Positions 32,042 to 42,400 of a stretch of 64,000 nucleotides of DNA are shown one piece after another; positions within the stretch are counted from its first letter, which is position 1; each line of letters opens with the position of its first letter. The notes under the pieces are model-generated. The model searched no databases. It was not told where the DNA came from and was given only the letters and a program-made list of their open reading frames with translations. The position numbers were made by a program, and so were the translations under genes. Source of the DNA: Dyadobacter jiangsuensis (lineage in GTDB: Bacteria > Bacteroidota > Bacteroidia > Cytophagales > Spirosomataceae); contig NZ_PYAS01000001.1 in the NCBI RefSeq assembly GCF_003014695.1, positions 791,879 through 855,878 of the forward strand, read 5' to 3'.

Positions 32042-35000
32042 TCATTGCACTTTCATAATGCCGTTCATGATCCGCCAATGGCCGGGTACTGTGCATAGGA
32101 ACGGATAGTCGCCGGGCTTGTCGGGCGCGATGAATACCAGTGTCGCATTGCCTTCCGGGCTTACGAGTTCCGTTGCGTGCAGTACTTCGGGTATTTTGGG
32201 TACATAGTTGAGCGCGATGGCATTCGCTTCCCGCGCCAGCAAATCGGCTGCATTGCCTACTTTTTCCAATGTTCCGGGTTTGATAATGAGCAGATTGTGC
32301 TGCATGAAATCCGGGTTCGTAAACTGTATCGTCACCTTTTGGCCGGGTTTTACGGTGAATGTCTTCTGGTCGAACTTCATTTCGTGTTCGATCACTTTCA
32401 GTTTCACGGTTACCGGTGTGCCTTTTCCTTTCAGTACTTCAACCGGTGCTTCGGTATGGGTGTGCGATACTTTTTTATCATCCTTATTATGAACGACTTG
32501 GTTTAGCCGTAAGGTGCTCTTGATGTCGAGCCAGCCGCGTAGGCGCGCATTGTCGCCATATTCGCCTACCTGATTGCCATCGCGTAAATCGCGGCCCAGA
32601 CGAATGTCGTCAGGGGTAAATGGCTGGTGGAAAAGGCCTGCCGCTTTACCGGTTACCGGTGTTTCGTCCTCGATGGCCAGCGTCATGGTGCCGCCTTCCG
32701 AGAGCGTGGCGTAGGCATTGAAACGTTCATCGGGCAATTTTCGGGTGGAGGTAACCTGGTACGATTTGCCATCCTGCCGCACCAGCCAGTGCAATTGGCC
32801 GTCCTGCATGTACAGGCTGTATCCATTCTGCCGGTTTCCTTGCGACGCTACCACACCCGACAGATCCTCCTGTGCTTTGGTGATAATGGCTTTGATCCTG
32901 AGTTCTTTATGTGCTACATCAGGCGGGTATATCGGAGGCGACCAAAGGTTAAGCATATAGGTTTCCTCGATCAATCCACGCTCGATACGGGCCGTTAAGG
33001 TAGAGTCTTTAAGCTTCGCCGCCGCCGCTTTGAAACCGCTTTCATGCTTGATAACCCCTGAAAAAATCGCCTGCGCCAGGTATTCGTCGGCCGCGTTTTG
33101 TGAATCCTGGCCTGCGAGGTAAAGCATTCTGCCAATTTCCTCCGAAGCGGGCAGGTCGGTCAATGCGTTGACGGCAGCCAGTCTTACCTTCAAATCGGGG
33201 TCGTTCAATGAGTTAGTCCATTTCAATGCGGAAAGGGTCTTGTCATTGCGGGGGAGGAGTTTCACGGCTGTCTTGCGCACGCCCGCGGCCGCGTGGCGCA
33301 TGGCGCGCACGAGTGTGTGATAAGCCTCTTCGTTCGGGCCGGTGAATGCATCCAGGCCATCCAGCGTCCACAATGCGTGCACGGCCGGGCTGTTCAAGCC
33401 GATTTCATCCACCGACTGGTCATTTACCATTTTAATCAGCTCCGGGATTACCACAGTATTTTTCGATTCCACGATCAGCCGCTGCGCCGTGGTGCGCCAG
33501 AACATATTGTCGTTTTTCAAACCGGCTACCAGGCTCGCTGCATCGTTTTTATCGAGTTTTGGATACGGAGAATGCTTCACATTTTTCCAAACGACCCTGT
33601 ATATACGTCCATGCTGATTGTCGCGCAGCGGGTTGATGTACGCATTACCTTTTCCATTCTCGAAACCGCGCGGGGTAGGGTTGTGCTGGATGATGAAGCT
33701 GTACCAATCGGCCACCCAAACGGCCCCGTCCGGGCCCACCTCCGCGTGCACGGGCGAGAACCATTCGTCGGCGCTGGCCAGGAGGTTAAAGCCATTTTTC
33801 TCTTTGTAACCCGCACCTTTGGGTTTCAGCAGTGCCTGGTAGAGCAGCCGGCCGGTTGGTTCGCAGACGAAGGCGGTCGCGTTCCAGTACGATTTCGGGA
33901 AATTACGGGCCGTGTAAAGGTTATGGCCTGCGGCCGCTGTAAACCCGCCGTGAAAATCCACCTGACGTAATGCGGGTGTGAGGTAATTCATTTCATAATG
34001 CGAATCCAGCTTGTAAACCGTATTGCCGGAACCGTCAGCCACGGAACGCTTCACGTATTCAAGCGGCATGGCAAAATGCCCGCTATAATTCCCGTTCGCT
34101 GTTGAAATAAACACTTCAAATTCTTCCGAAAAACCTAAACCCCAGGTGTTGTTGGAAGTACGGCCGATGTATTCCAGGTTTTTGCCGTCGTTATCAAAGC
34201 GGTAAATACCCTGACTGAAATTCAACTGCTTACCCGAATTCGTGCCGCGGAAGCCTGGGTAGCCGAGTACACCCCAGATCTTGTTATCCAGGCCATATTT
34301 GAGGTTAGAAGGCCCTGCGTGGGTATCGCTTTTGCCCCAGCCGGAAATGATGTTTTCGCGGATATCGGCCTTGTCGTCGCCGTTGGTGTCTTTCAGGAAA
34401 ATGAAATGAGGTGCCTGCGCTACGATAATGCCGCCGTTGGCAAATACCAGACTGGTCGGGATGTTCAGGTTATCAGCAAAAATGGTGAATTTATCAGCCT
34501 TGCCGTCGCCGTCGGTGTCTTCGCAGATCTTGATCCGGTCCTTGCCTACGCCGTCCTGGTCGCGTACTTCGTTGGGGTAATCCTGTGTTTCAGCGACAAA
34601 CAAGCGCCCGCGCTCGTCCCAGGCCATGGCAATAGGCTTCACAATATCCGGTTCGGAGGCGAAGAGTTTCAGCTCGAAATCCACCGGCACCTGCGTCAGT
34701 TTCTGTGATTCGGCGGGGGAAAGAGGCTGTTGAAACTTCGGTGCCGGGTCGCGCTTTTCATAGTTGGGTACGTTGGCGTCGGTGTAGGTCGGTTTGGTGA
34801 GGTTGAATTTCGCCAAACGTGCCTTAGCGTCGTCGCTCACGGCCCACATAATGCCATTGGCTACCAGTTCGTGAAATGCAGGTTGTTTCCAGGTGCGCTC
34901 GTCGTGGCCGTAGGCAGTGTAAAACACGCGGCCCTTGCCTTGCGTGCGTACCCATGTCCAGGGCTCGTGGTGATCGCCCTCGACACGCTCTTGCAGTACG

Positions 35001-35569
35001 ATAATGTCCGGGTTCAGCTTAGCGTGCACATAAGTCTCGTCCCAGGTTTCAAACGTCTTCCAGCCCTGCATCACCGGGTGATCTGCTTTCACCACCGGCG
35101 CGGTAAATGTGCCATACTTGTGCGAGCTGAACTGCCCGCCGACGGCTTTGATATACCAATCCGAATTCTGGAAGCAAAAAGAGGCTGCATGCAACGGAAT
35201 AAGTGCTTTGCCACCCTCTACAAAGGTTTTCAATGCGGCCTCCTGCGCGGGGGTAATGGTGTTGTGGTTAGCGTAAATCACCACCCCGTCGTAATTGGCG
35301 AGGTTTTCGGTGTTCAATGCATTCGGGTCGGAAGTGTAGGTGAGGTTAATGCCCTTCTGGAACAACGGCAGCGAGAGCATCGGGAAGTACTTTTCCGAGA
35401 AATGGTGCCGGCTGTCATGGCCGAGGAATAGCAGCTCGATGCGGCGGCCGTCGCATCGGCGGCCGTCCTTACTTTCGGTCGATGTAGCGGGCAATTGTGC
35501 CGGGCGCTGCTTCTGCGCGCAGCTGTACATCATGATGACCGAGCAAATCAGTAGTAATGCTTTTTTCAT
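32042..35569 (-). CDS. Multidomain lipoprotein: ThuA + sorbosone-dehydrogenase-like propeller + HEAT + cupredoxin
   Basis: 1175 residues with a lipoprotein-type leader (LLLICSVIMMYSC). Domains in order: ThuA-like, about 40-260 (IELLFLGHDSRHHFSEKYFP, DGVVIYANHNTITPAQE); a six-bladed propeller of the PVC-type/glucose-sorbosone dehydrogenase kind, about 290-660 (DFELKLFASEPDIVKPIAMA, DTDGDGKADKFTIFADNLN); HEAT-like helices, about 680-850; a small beta domain; and a C-terminal azurin/plastocyanin-like cupredoxin with ligands in MQHNLLI and FLCTVPGHWRIM. Relatives usually end in a c-type cytochrome; no CxxCH is present, so copper would replace heme as electron carrier. Probably oxidises or processes sugars before SusCD uptake. 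Confidence 0.85.
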   Translation of the reverse strand: MKKALLLICSVIMMYSCAQKQRPAQLPATSTESKDGRRCDGRRIELLFLGHDSRHHFSEKYFPMLSLPLFQKGINLTYTSDPNALNTENLANYDGVVIYANHNTITPAQEAALKTFVEGGKALIPLHAASFCFQNSDWYIKAVGGQFSSHKYGTFTAPVVKADHPVMQGWKTFETWDETYVHAKLNPDIIVLQERVEGDHHEPWTWVRTQGKGRVFYTAYGHDERTWKQPAFHELVANGIMWAVSDDAKARLAKFNLTKPTYTDANVPNYEKRDPAPKFQQPLSPAESQKLTQVPVDFELKLFASEPDIVKPIAMAWDERGRLFVAETQDYPNEVRDQDGVGKDRIKICEDTDGDGKADKFTIFADNLNIPTSLVFANGGIIVAQAPHFIFLKDTNGDDKADIRENIISGWGKSDTHAGPSNLKYGLDNKIWGVLGYPGFRGTNSGKQLNFSQGIYRFDNDGKNLEYIGRTSNNTWGLGFSEEFEVFISTANGNYSGHFAMPLEYVKRSVADGSGNTVYKLDSHYEMNYLTPALRQVDFHGGFTAAAGHNLYTARNFPKSYWNATAFVCEPTGRLLYQALLKPKGAGYKEKNGFNLLASADEWFSPVHAEVGPDGAVWVADWYSFIIQHNPTPRGFENGKGNAYINPLRDNQHGRIYRVVWKNVKHSPYPKLDKNDAASLVAGLKNDNMFWRTTAQRLIVESKNTVVIPELIKMVNDQSVDEIGLNSPAVHALWTLDGLDAFTGPNEEAYHTLVRAMRHAAAGVRKTAVKLLPRNDKTLSALKWTNSLNDPDLKVRLAAVNALTDLPASEEIGRMLYLAGQDSQNAADEYLAQAIFSGVIKHESGFKAAAAKLKDSTLTARIERGLIEETYMLNLWSPPIYPPDVAHKELRIKAIITKAQEDLSGVVASQGNRQNGYSLYMQDGQLHWLVRQDGKSYQVTSTRKLPDERFNAYATLSEGGTMTLAIEDETPVTGKAAGLFHQPFTPDDIRLGRDLRDGNQVGEYGDNARLRGWLDIKSTLRLNQVVHNKDDKKVSHTHTEAPVEVLKGKGTPVTVKLKVIEHEMKFDQKTFTVKPGQKVTIQFTNPDFMQHNLLIIKPGTLEKVGNAADLLAREANAIALNYVPKIPEVLHATELVSPEGNATLVFIAPDKPGDYPFLCTVPGHWRIMNGIMKVQ

Positions 35570-35701
35570 TGGATTCGGGTTAGAGTAGCATTAAGCGCTT
35601 TATTGAGCTGCATTTTCGGTTTTTATTAAAATCAATGGCATAGCAATCCCTGTCAAGCAAAAATCTGCTCAATGCATAATTCTCAATCTTTCATTCTAGT
35701 C

Positions 35702-35721
35702 CCCCGGACTTAAGTCCGGGG
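35702..35721. repeat. 20-bp perfect palindrome
   Basis: CCCCGGACTTAAGTCCGGGG is perfectly symmetric and lies 12 bp beyond the S9 peptidase stop (35734), towards the ThuA-fusion start. It may terminate the peptidase transcript, but no T-run follows on the minus strand. It does not resemble the repeat families elsewhere in the window. Confidence 0.6.
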
Positions 35722-35733
35722 CAAGGGATCTTG

Positions 35734-38064
35734 CTATTTTCCTAGTGCCTGCGGCACGGGAGTCGATACCTTGTTTCTGTTTGGAGGATTTACACCTAAA
35801 AGTTTTTGTACAAAAAAGTCTCTTTTTTTGCGGCGTCCGTAAATGCCGCCATCGCTGTGGCCCATGCCGGGTACAACCAGCAGGTCGAACTCCTTGTTGG
35901 CCTTGATCAAGGCGTCGGCTACGCGATAGGTGCTTTCGGGTGGCACGTTGGTATCCACTTCGCCGACGATCAGGAGCAGGTCGCCCTGCAATTTGGCTGC
36001 ATTGGTCACATTCGACTGTTCGTCGTAATGCTTGCCTACCGGGTAACCCATCCATTGCTCATTCCACCATTGCTTATCGACACGGTTGTCGTGGCAGCCG
36101 CATGCCGAAACCGCCGCGTCGTAAAAGCCCGGGTGGAAGAGCAATGCACCCAGCGAGTTTTGCCCGCCAGCGGAGGTCCCGTACACGCCTACGCGGGTCG
36201 AGTCCACCTGGGGATATTTTTCGGCCAATGCCTTCATCCACGCAATGCGGTCGGGGAAGCCGGCATCGGCCAGGTTCTTCCAGCATACGTCGTGGAATGC
36301 CTTGGAGCGGTTGTAAGTGCCCATTCCGTCCATTTGCACGACAACGAAACCCAATTCGGCCATGCTCTGCATTTCGCCGTAGTGGCGGAATGCCTTGGGA
36401 ACAAACGAGTCCTGGGGGCCTGCGTAAATGTTTTCGATAATCGGATATTTCTTCTTCGGGTCAAAGTTACTCGGGCGGTACACGATGCCCCAGATGTCGG
36501 TTTTGCCGTCGCGGCCTTTCGCTTTGAAAATTTCGGGGAGTTTGAATCCTAATGTGAGGTATTGAGAAATATCCGCTGTTTCGAGCTTCATCACAAGCGA
36601 AGCGTCGGCGGTTTTTCGTAACTCCGAAACGGGCGCGGTCGTCATGGTCGAATAGGTATCGACGTAGTAAGTACGATCGGGCGAGAAGGTGAGCTGGTGC
36701 GTCGCTTTTGCGTGGTTGGTCAGCTTCACAAGACCGGTTCCGTCGAATTTAATGCGGTAGTAATGAATATGGTAAGGGTCTTCGTTCGCATTCATGCCGC
36801 TCGCTTTGAACCACACTTCGCGCTTCTGCGTGTCGACGCTGTCGATCTCGCGTACGACCCATTCGCCTTTGGTAACCTGGTTTTTGATTTGGCCGGTTTG
36901 CTCGTCGACGAGGTAAATATGCCGCCAGCCATCTTTTTCCGAAACCCAGACAATTTCATGATTTTCAGGCTGGTAATGCGTGTAAATCATGTTCTGGTAA
37001 ATGAACGTATCGGTCTTTTCATCGATAATGTTCTTGGTGGCGCCGCTGCTGGCGTCCACTTCAATTACCCGGAAACGCTGATGGCCTCGGTCTACCTTTT
37101 CATAGGTAAAATGCGTCGCCTCGCCCTTGCGCCAGCGGATCACGGGCGCATTGGAAAAGTCGATTACTTCCGACTGTACCTGCACTGATTTGCCGCTTTG
37201 CACATCGATCACGTGCATTTCGTAGCTTGTAAACTCGTCGCCGGGCTGTGCATAACCGCGTGTTTTGACCTCGCCGCGGGTCGTATTGGGTAGTGAGGAA
37301 AAGATAATGCTCACCTGCCGCTCGTCGCGGTGATCGATGCGGTAGCAAACCAGATACCGGCCGTCGGGCGACCAGCTGAGCTCACCGTAGGGTTTCAGCG
37401 GGTTGCCGTCGTAAGTAAGTTGTTGACCGTTTTTGTCTTCTTTTTTGCTCAAATAAATATTGCCGTTGCGGACAAATGCCTTCGTCTGCCGATCGGGCGA
37501 GACGCTGTCGGCCCGGAAACGGCCCCAACGGCTGAGCTGCCTCGTCCAGCCGATGTCTTTCGGTTTGGGGAGCTCCGGTTTGGCGATTTTCTGCGCCTTG
37601 CCGGTTTCGGTATCGTAGGCAAACCATTTTCCTTTGGTTTGCAGGACAATGCTGTGTTTTTCAGGCTCGAAATGAATATCGCTGATCCATAGCTTAGTAG
37701 CCGAGAACGTAGAGTCGGAGGCTTTGGAAAGCGCGGCGGCTATTTTGGCATTGTCGAAGGCGGGTGTTCGCTTGTTTTCTCCCGGTTTTACGACCAGATA
37801 TTCAGTCAGACTATCCTTTAATACATTCCTGTACCAGAATGATTGCCCGTCGGCCAGCCAGTTGGGTTGCACCTGCGCTTTCAGCACGCTGCCTTTCGTG
37901 AGCGAATCCATCAATGCCATCCTTTTATACGACGCCGAAAGTTCGGCCGGATTGGGCTGATAGGCCGGGAGTGATTTTTGCGCCATAAGCGGTGCGGACA
38001 GGCATAACGCGCCTATCGTATGCAGGTAAAGTCTTTTGCGAATGCCTGGGTTAGGGATTTTCAT
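35734..38064 (-). CDS. S9 family peptidase (dipeptidyl peptidase IV-like)
   Basis: 776 residues from ATG 38064, with a signal peptide (KRLYLHTIGALCLSAPLMAQ). An N-terminal DPP-IV beta-propeller, about 60-520 (LSWSPDGRYLVCYRIDHRDERQ split, LTFSPDRTYYVDTYS), leads to an alpha/beta-hydrolase domain with nucleophile Ser in VYGTSAGGQNS, Asp in VGEVDTNVPPE and His in PGMGHSDGG. Removes N-terminal dipeptides in the periplasm. It is upstream of the ThuA-SusCD operon on the same strand with a 164-bp gap, so probably separate. Confidence 0.93.
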   Translation of the reverse strand: MKIPNPGIRKRLYLHTIGALCLSAPLMAQKSLPAYQPNPAELSASYKRMALMDSLTKGSVLKAQVQPNWLADGQSFWYRNVLKDSLTEYLVVKPGENKRTPAFDNAKIAAALSKASDSTFSATKLWISDIHFEPEKHSIVLQTKGKWFAYDTETGKAQKIAKPELPKPKDIGWTRQLSRWGRFRADSVSPDRQTKAFVRNGNIYLSKKEDKNGQQLTYDGNPLKPYGELSWSPDGRYLVCYRIDHRDERQVSIIFSSLPNTTRGEVKTRGYAQPGDEFTSYEMHVIDVQSGKSVQVQSEVIDFSNAPVIRWRKGEATHFTYEKVDRGHQRFRVIEVDASSGATKNIIDEKTDTFIYQNMIYTHYQPENHEIVWVSEKDGWRHIYLVDEQTGQIKNQVTKGEWVVREIDSVDTQKREVWFKASGMNANEDPYHIHYYRIKFDGTGLVKLTNHAKATHQLTFSPDRTYYVDTYSTMTTAPVSELRKTADASLVMKLETADISQYLTLGFKLPEIFKAKGRDGKTDIWGIVYRPSNFDPKKKYPIIENIYAGPQDSFVPKAFRHYGEMQSMAELGFVVVQMDGMGTYNRSKAFHDVCWKNLADAGFPDRIAWMKALAEKYPQVDSTRVGVYGTSAGGQNSLGALLFHPGFYDAAVSACGCHDNRVDKQWWNEQWMGYPVGKHYDEQSNVTNAAKLQGDLLLIVGEVDTNVPPESTYRVADALIKANKEFDLLVVPGMGHSDGGIYGRRKKRDFFVQKLLGVNPPNRNKVSTPVPQALGK

Positions 38065-38422
38065 AGCTGCTAAAACGAAAGTAAGGGCAATAGTTATCTG
38101 CTTCCTGATAATCAGGTAGTTGTCGTATGTTGCCTTTCGGCGGCCGAGGCTCCGGTACTTCATGACCGGGCTCCGGAGGGTGCTTTTTGAAAATTATCTA
38201 TTTGTAAAATTAGCAGGTCGGAAAACCAAAAACTTGATGTGAATTAGCGGCTTTTTTACCGATATTAACTTATTTGCTCCCGAAATTCCGCAAATCTGTG
38301 AATTTGGGTGATTTTATTTGGCTAATCCTTCAAAATGACGAATAATGGCTTGTTTGGTGCAAGTCAGGGTGATTTGGCTGTGAAGGCACACGCACTTAAT
38401 ATTGTGAAGTAAAAAAATAGCT
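38065..38422. other. 358-bp gap, no gene seen
   Basis: This divergent region lies between the S9 peptidase (minus) and the small membrane protein (plus). The left part is GC-rich with two GGCTCCGG copies (38146 and 38168 region); the right part is AT-rich. No convincing TAnnTTTG box, repeat array or small gene was found. Confidence 0.5.
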
Positions 38423-38686
38423 ATGAATACCGCATTGATATTGGAAACTTTGGGCTGGCTGGGCGTGGTTGCATATGTACTGGCTTACCTGCTGCTCACG
38501 GTCGGCGTACTGAAACCGAACGGCTACCCGTTTCACATCCTGAATATGACCGGTGCGGCAACTCTCATTGTGTACTCCCTTGAATACGGCGATAAACCGA
38601 ACGTCGCCGTCAACGTGATCTGGCTGATGATCGGGATCGGGGCCGTAGCCCGCAGGCTTGCGAGACGGTCATCCCGCAACGTCTGA
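38423..38686 (+). CDS. Small CBU_0592-type membrane protein
   Basis: 87 residues, three hydrophobic helices: LGWLGVVAYVLAYLLLTVGVL, FHILNMTGAATLIVYSLEY and VAVNVIWLMIGIGAVARRL. The pattern LGxxxxxxAYxLLxxGxL...NxxGAxxLxxxSL matches small membrane proteins of the CBU_0592 type, whose function is unknown. Its end overlaps the convergent TetR gene by 18 bp. Confidence 0.8.
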   Translation: MNTALILETLGWLGVVAYVLAYLLLTVGVLKPNGYPFHILNMTGAATLIVYSLEYGDKPNVAVNVIWLMIGIGAVARRLARRSSRNV

Positions 38687-39286
38687 CAGCTCCTTCAAAT
38701 GCAGGATGGATAATGCCTGCTGGCGGTATTTGCTCAGCCGCTGCTCGTATTCTTCCTTATCCGACACCAGGCTGAGGTAAAAATAGGCGCCGTCGATGAG
38801 CACGAAGATATTATCCGCCACAGTTTCCACGTCCTCCACATCCAGTACACCATCCTGGCGGCATTGCTCGATATGCCCGATGAGCATCGCCCGGAGCGAA
38901 TCCAGCAGTTTCTTGTAAAGGTCGCGCACTTTGGCGTCGTGGAATGCCATCGCGTAGCAGCCGTAGAACAGGCCGTCGTCGAAGAGCGCATTCCATTTTT
39001 TGGAGAAAATATTACCGATGATTTCCAGCAGGGCTTTCCGCGAATCCTTCGAATGGGCGGCGCTTACCTTATATATGAGTTTGTATTTATCAAGAATGTA
39101 ATCCACGAGCCCGTACACCAAATCCTCGCGCGTCTGGAAGTAGTGAATGATGAGGCTGGGGTTGATTTCCATCTTCGCCGCGATTTTGGCGATGGATGTA
39201 TTTTCAAGGCCGTTCTTCTTGGCCAGGCCATAAAATACTTTAATGATTTCCTTTTTACGGGCTTCTTTGAGGCTTTTTCTTCCCAT
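38669..39286 (-). CDS. TetR family transcriptional regulator
   Basis: 205 residues. The N-terminal HTH (residues 8-55: KKEIIKVFYGLAKKNGLENTSIAKIAAKMEINPSLIIHYF, split) is standard TetR; the C-terminal about 140 residues are the helical ligand domain (TVADNIFVLIDGAYFYLSLV). It is divergent from the SusC gene with a 20-bp imperfect palindrome between them, so it probably represses itself and/or the SusC operon. Overlaps the neighbouring small gene tail to tail. Confidence 0.9.
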   Translation of the reverse strand: MGRKSLKEARKKEIIKVFYGLAKKNGLENTSIAKIAAKMEINPSLIIHYFQTREDLVYGLVDYILDKYKLIYKVSAAHSKDSRKALLEIIGNIFSKKWNALFDDGLFYGCYAMAFHDAKVRDLYKKLLDSLRAMLIGHIEQCRQDGVLDVEDVETVADNIFVLIDGAYFYLSLVSDKEEYEQRLSKYRQQALSILHLKELSDVAG

Positions 39287-39363
39287 TGGCGGTTCGGGGT
39301 GTAACGTATCGGCAATATACGGCTTTTTACGGAAACCGGAAGTCTGTTATTTCTTTAAAAATT

Positions 39364-39383
39364 AATTGAACATTCATTCAATT
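39364..39383. promoter_or_regulatory. 20-bp imperfect palindrome, candidate TetR operator
   Basis: AATTGAACATTCATTCAATT has 7-bp arms (AATTGAA/TTCAATT) around CATTCA. It lies between the TetR start (39286) and the SusC start (39490), the size and place expected of a TetR-dimer site. Confidence 0.5.
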
Positions 39384-39489
39384 TATAATCACAATCAGGT
39401 AACTATTTTTTAATATTGGCGTAACTTTTGGTTAGGACATTTGCATTCCGAAAATGCCCCAAAAGCCGCTAAACTTAAAACTTTTACTT

Positions 39490-42400
39490 ATGATGAAAAG
39501 TGTACCCAGACCTTATTATGTAAGGCTGCTGCGACGCCTGCAACTGGTTGTGATTTTTGCGCTCGGCGCCATCGCACCTGCGTTCGCACAAACGACCCTC
39601 AAAGCCGGAAACGGCAAAGTCACCGGAAGCGTCACCGACGGCAAGGATCTCCTGCCGGGCGTGAATGTGGTGATCAAAGGCTCCCAGAGAGGAACCATCA
39701 CCGACCAGAACGGCCAGTATTACCTCGATGGTGTTTCGGGGAGCGACATCCTGGTGTTCTCTTACATTGGTTATAAAACACAGGAAGAGCTGGTCAAAGG
39801 CCGGAGCGAGATTTTTGTGACGATGCAGGCCGACCTCGGTAACCTCGAAGAAGTGGTGGTGATCGGCTACGGTGTCGAGAAAAAGGTGAATATCACCGGC
39901 GCTGTTGATCAGATTTCCGGTAAGCAGTTCGAAGCCAGGCCGGTAGCCAACGTCATGCAGGGTTTGCAAGGTGTAAGTCCGGGGTTGAACATCACTTATC
40001 AGAGCGGTACGCCCGGAACAGTGCCGAACTTCAACATCCGTGGTTTTACATCCATCAATGGCGGTGAGCCTCTGTTTGTTATCGACGGTATCGCCGCTGC
40101 GAACAGCACCGATCTCCTCCGTCTTAACCCTTCCGATATTGCAAGCTTTTCGGTACTGCGCGATGCGGCTTCCGCAGCGATTTACGGCGCGCGGGCGGCA
40201 TTCGGTGTTGTGCTGATAACGACCAAGCAGGGTGGGAGAGGCAAGCAATCCATTACTTATAACAACTTCTTTTCCTGGGGACAGCCGACGGTACTTCCCA
40301 AGCCGATCACCGACCCGTATATTTTTTCGCGGGTGCTGGAAACATCTACCGACAACACGCCCTGGGACTATGTCAACTATTCCGACGAATATTACGCCTG
40401 GGCCAAGGAGCGCTCGGATAACCCGTCCACGCCCGACACGCGTATAGACCCATCCGATCCGACTAAATGGGCGTATATGGGCAGCAACAACTGGTACGAT
40501 TACTTTTTTACCAAAAGGAGCTTTTCCCAGAACCACAGCATCGGGTTTACAGGCAGCGCCAAGACAGCCAGCGAACGCACGGTGGGCTATTATATTTCGG
40601 CGGACTACAACCACGAAGGCGGCTTGAACAAACTGACGGACGATTTTTGGAGACGCTACTCTTCCCGCGCCCGCCTGGATTTCACGCCCTTCAAATGGCT
40701 GAAACTGGATAATAACCTGTCGGTTTACCGGACGGAACGTGCGGTGCCGACGGCCAACATCAATGACATTTACACGCTGCAACCTACGCAGGTGGCCGTG
40801 AACCCCGACGGTACCTGGGCGAACTCCGGCGCAGGCCGCCTGGCTGCCAGACTGGTCGATGGAGGTAACAGGAAGCAGGATATGTTCGGTTTCCAGAATA
40901 TCTTCCGCGGTATCGCCACCACGCTGAACGGCGACCTGGTGATAACCGGCTCGGCGAGTTTCAAGCGTGAGCAATGGAATACGAAGCAGGATCAGCGTAA
41001 CTACCGCATTGGTTTTGGTCCGAATGATATCCGCACCGAAGGCGGAACGGGTGGGGTGTATGAGACGAATGCCACCCTGGCCAACAATGTGATGGATTTG
41101 TTTGCCAATTATACCAAAACGCTGGGCGTTCACCGTATTAACCTGCTCGCGGGCTATAACCAGGAGAGTTACAGCTACACGACGACCAAGGCTCAGAAAG
41201 TCGGCCTGATTTCCCCATCACTGCCTTATATCAGCCTTACCAGCGGAACTGCCCAGGCATTTGGCGCTGATACGAGCTACGCCACCCGCAGTTTCTTCGG
41301 GCGGATCAACTACACGCTGCGCGATCGCTACATTATTGAGGCGAACGGGCGTTATGACGGTTCCTCACGCTTCCCGACAAGCAATCGCTGGGGATTCTTT
41401 CCATCGGTATCGGCAGCGTGGATCGCCAGCTCCGAATCGTTCGTGAAGGATGCGCTGCCGCTTTTTCCTACACTTAAATTCCGCGCATCTTACGGTGACC
41501 TGGGTAACCAGAACGTGGGTTATTACAGCTTCCGCCAGGCATTGCCGGCCGGGCTATCGAACTACCTGATCGGCGGTAACAAGCAAACGGTGATTACCAA
41601 TTCGCCGATCCTGCGCGTGGACCCGTCCAACTACACCTGGGAGCGCGTATCGACGCTGAACTTCGGGGCTGATCTCGGCGTATTGAAGGACCGTTTGACA
41701 TTCGGCATCGACTACTACATTCGCGACACCAAAGGAATGCTTACCGATGGAGAAGAGCTTCCGGGCGTACTCGGTACCAAGGTGCCGGCTCAGAACGTAG
41801 CCGATTTGCGTACCAAAGGCCTCGAACTGACCCTGAACTACAACGATACCTACCAGGTAGGCGGCAAAGCGCTTTCTCTCAGCGCCAAATTGATCGTGTC
41901 TGACTCGCGTTCGCAGATTACCCGCTTCAAAAACGATCAGGAGTTGTTCTCGAAGTTCCGCAAAGGGCAGAACCTGGGCGAAATATGGGGGCTTACCAAT
42001 GATGGCCTTTTCCAGAATACCGACGAAATCGCTAAGCTCGACGAAAGCGATATCGTTCCCTGGGGCGCACTATCCGTTGTGCCGGGCTGGCCTAAATACA
42101 AGGACCTCGACGGTGACGGCCGCATTACGCAGGGGCTGACCAGAAAGGATCCGAAAGACCTTTCCGTGATCGGAAATACGACCCCGCGTTACCGGATCGG
42201 TTTCAACCTGAATGCCGACTGGAATGGCTTCGATTTCTCGGCTGTGCTGCAAGGCGTGCTGAAAGGCGACTATTATCCGCGGCATTACCTCTATTGGGGT
42301 CCTTACCAGCAGCCTTATGCCAACGTTTACCCCTGGAACCTCGATTACTACCGCGGTCAGGCCGACTCGGACCAGCAGCGTGCGAAGCATTCGAAATCTT

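Noticed and set aside
37330..37692. 120-residue plus-strand ORF inside the S9 peptidase
   Set aside because: Shadow frame; the peptidase propeller is continuous on the other strand.
39484..41133. 549-residue minus-strand ORF
   Set aside because: Antisense to the SusC gene; no recognisable protein features.
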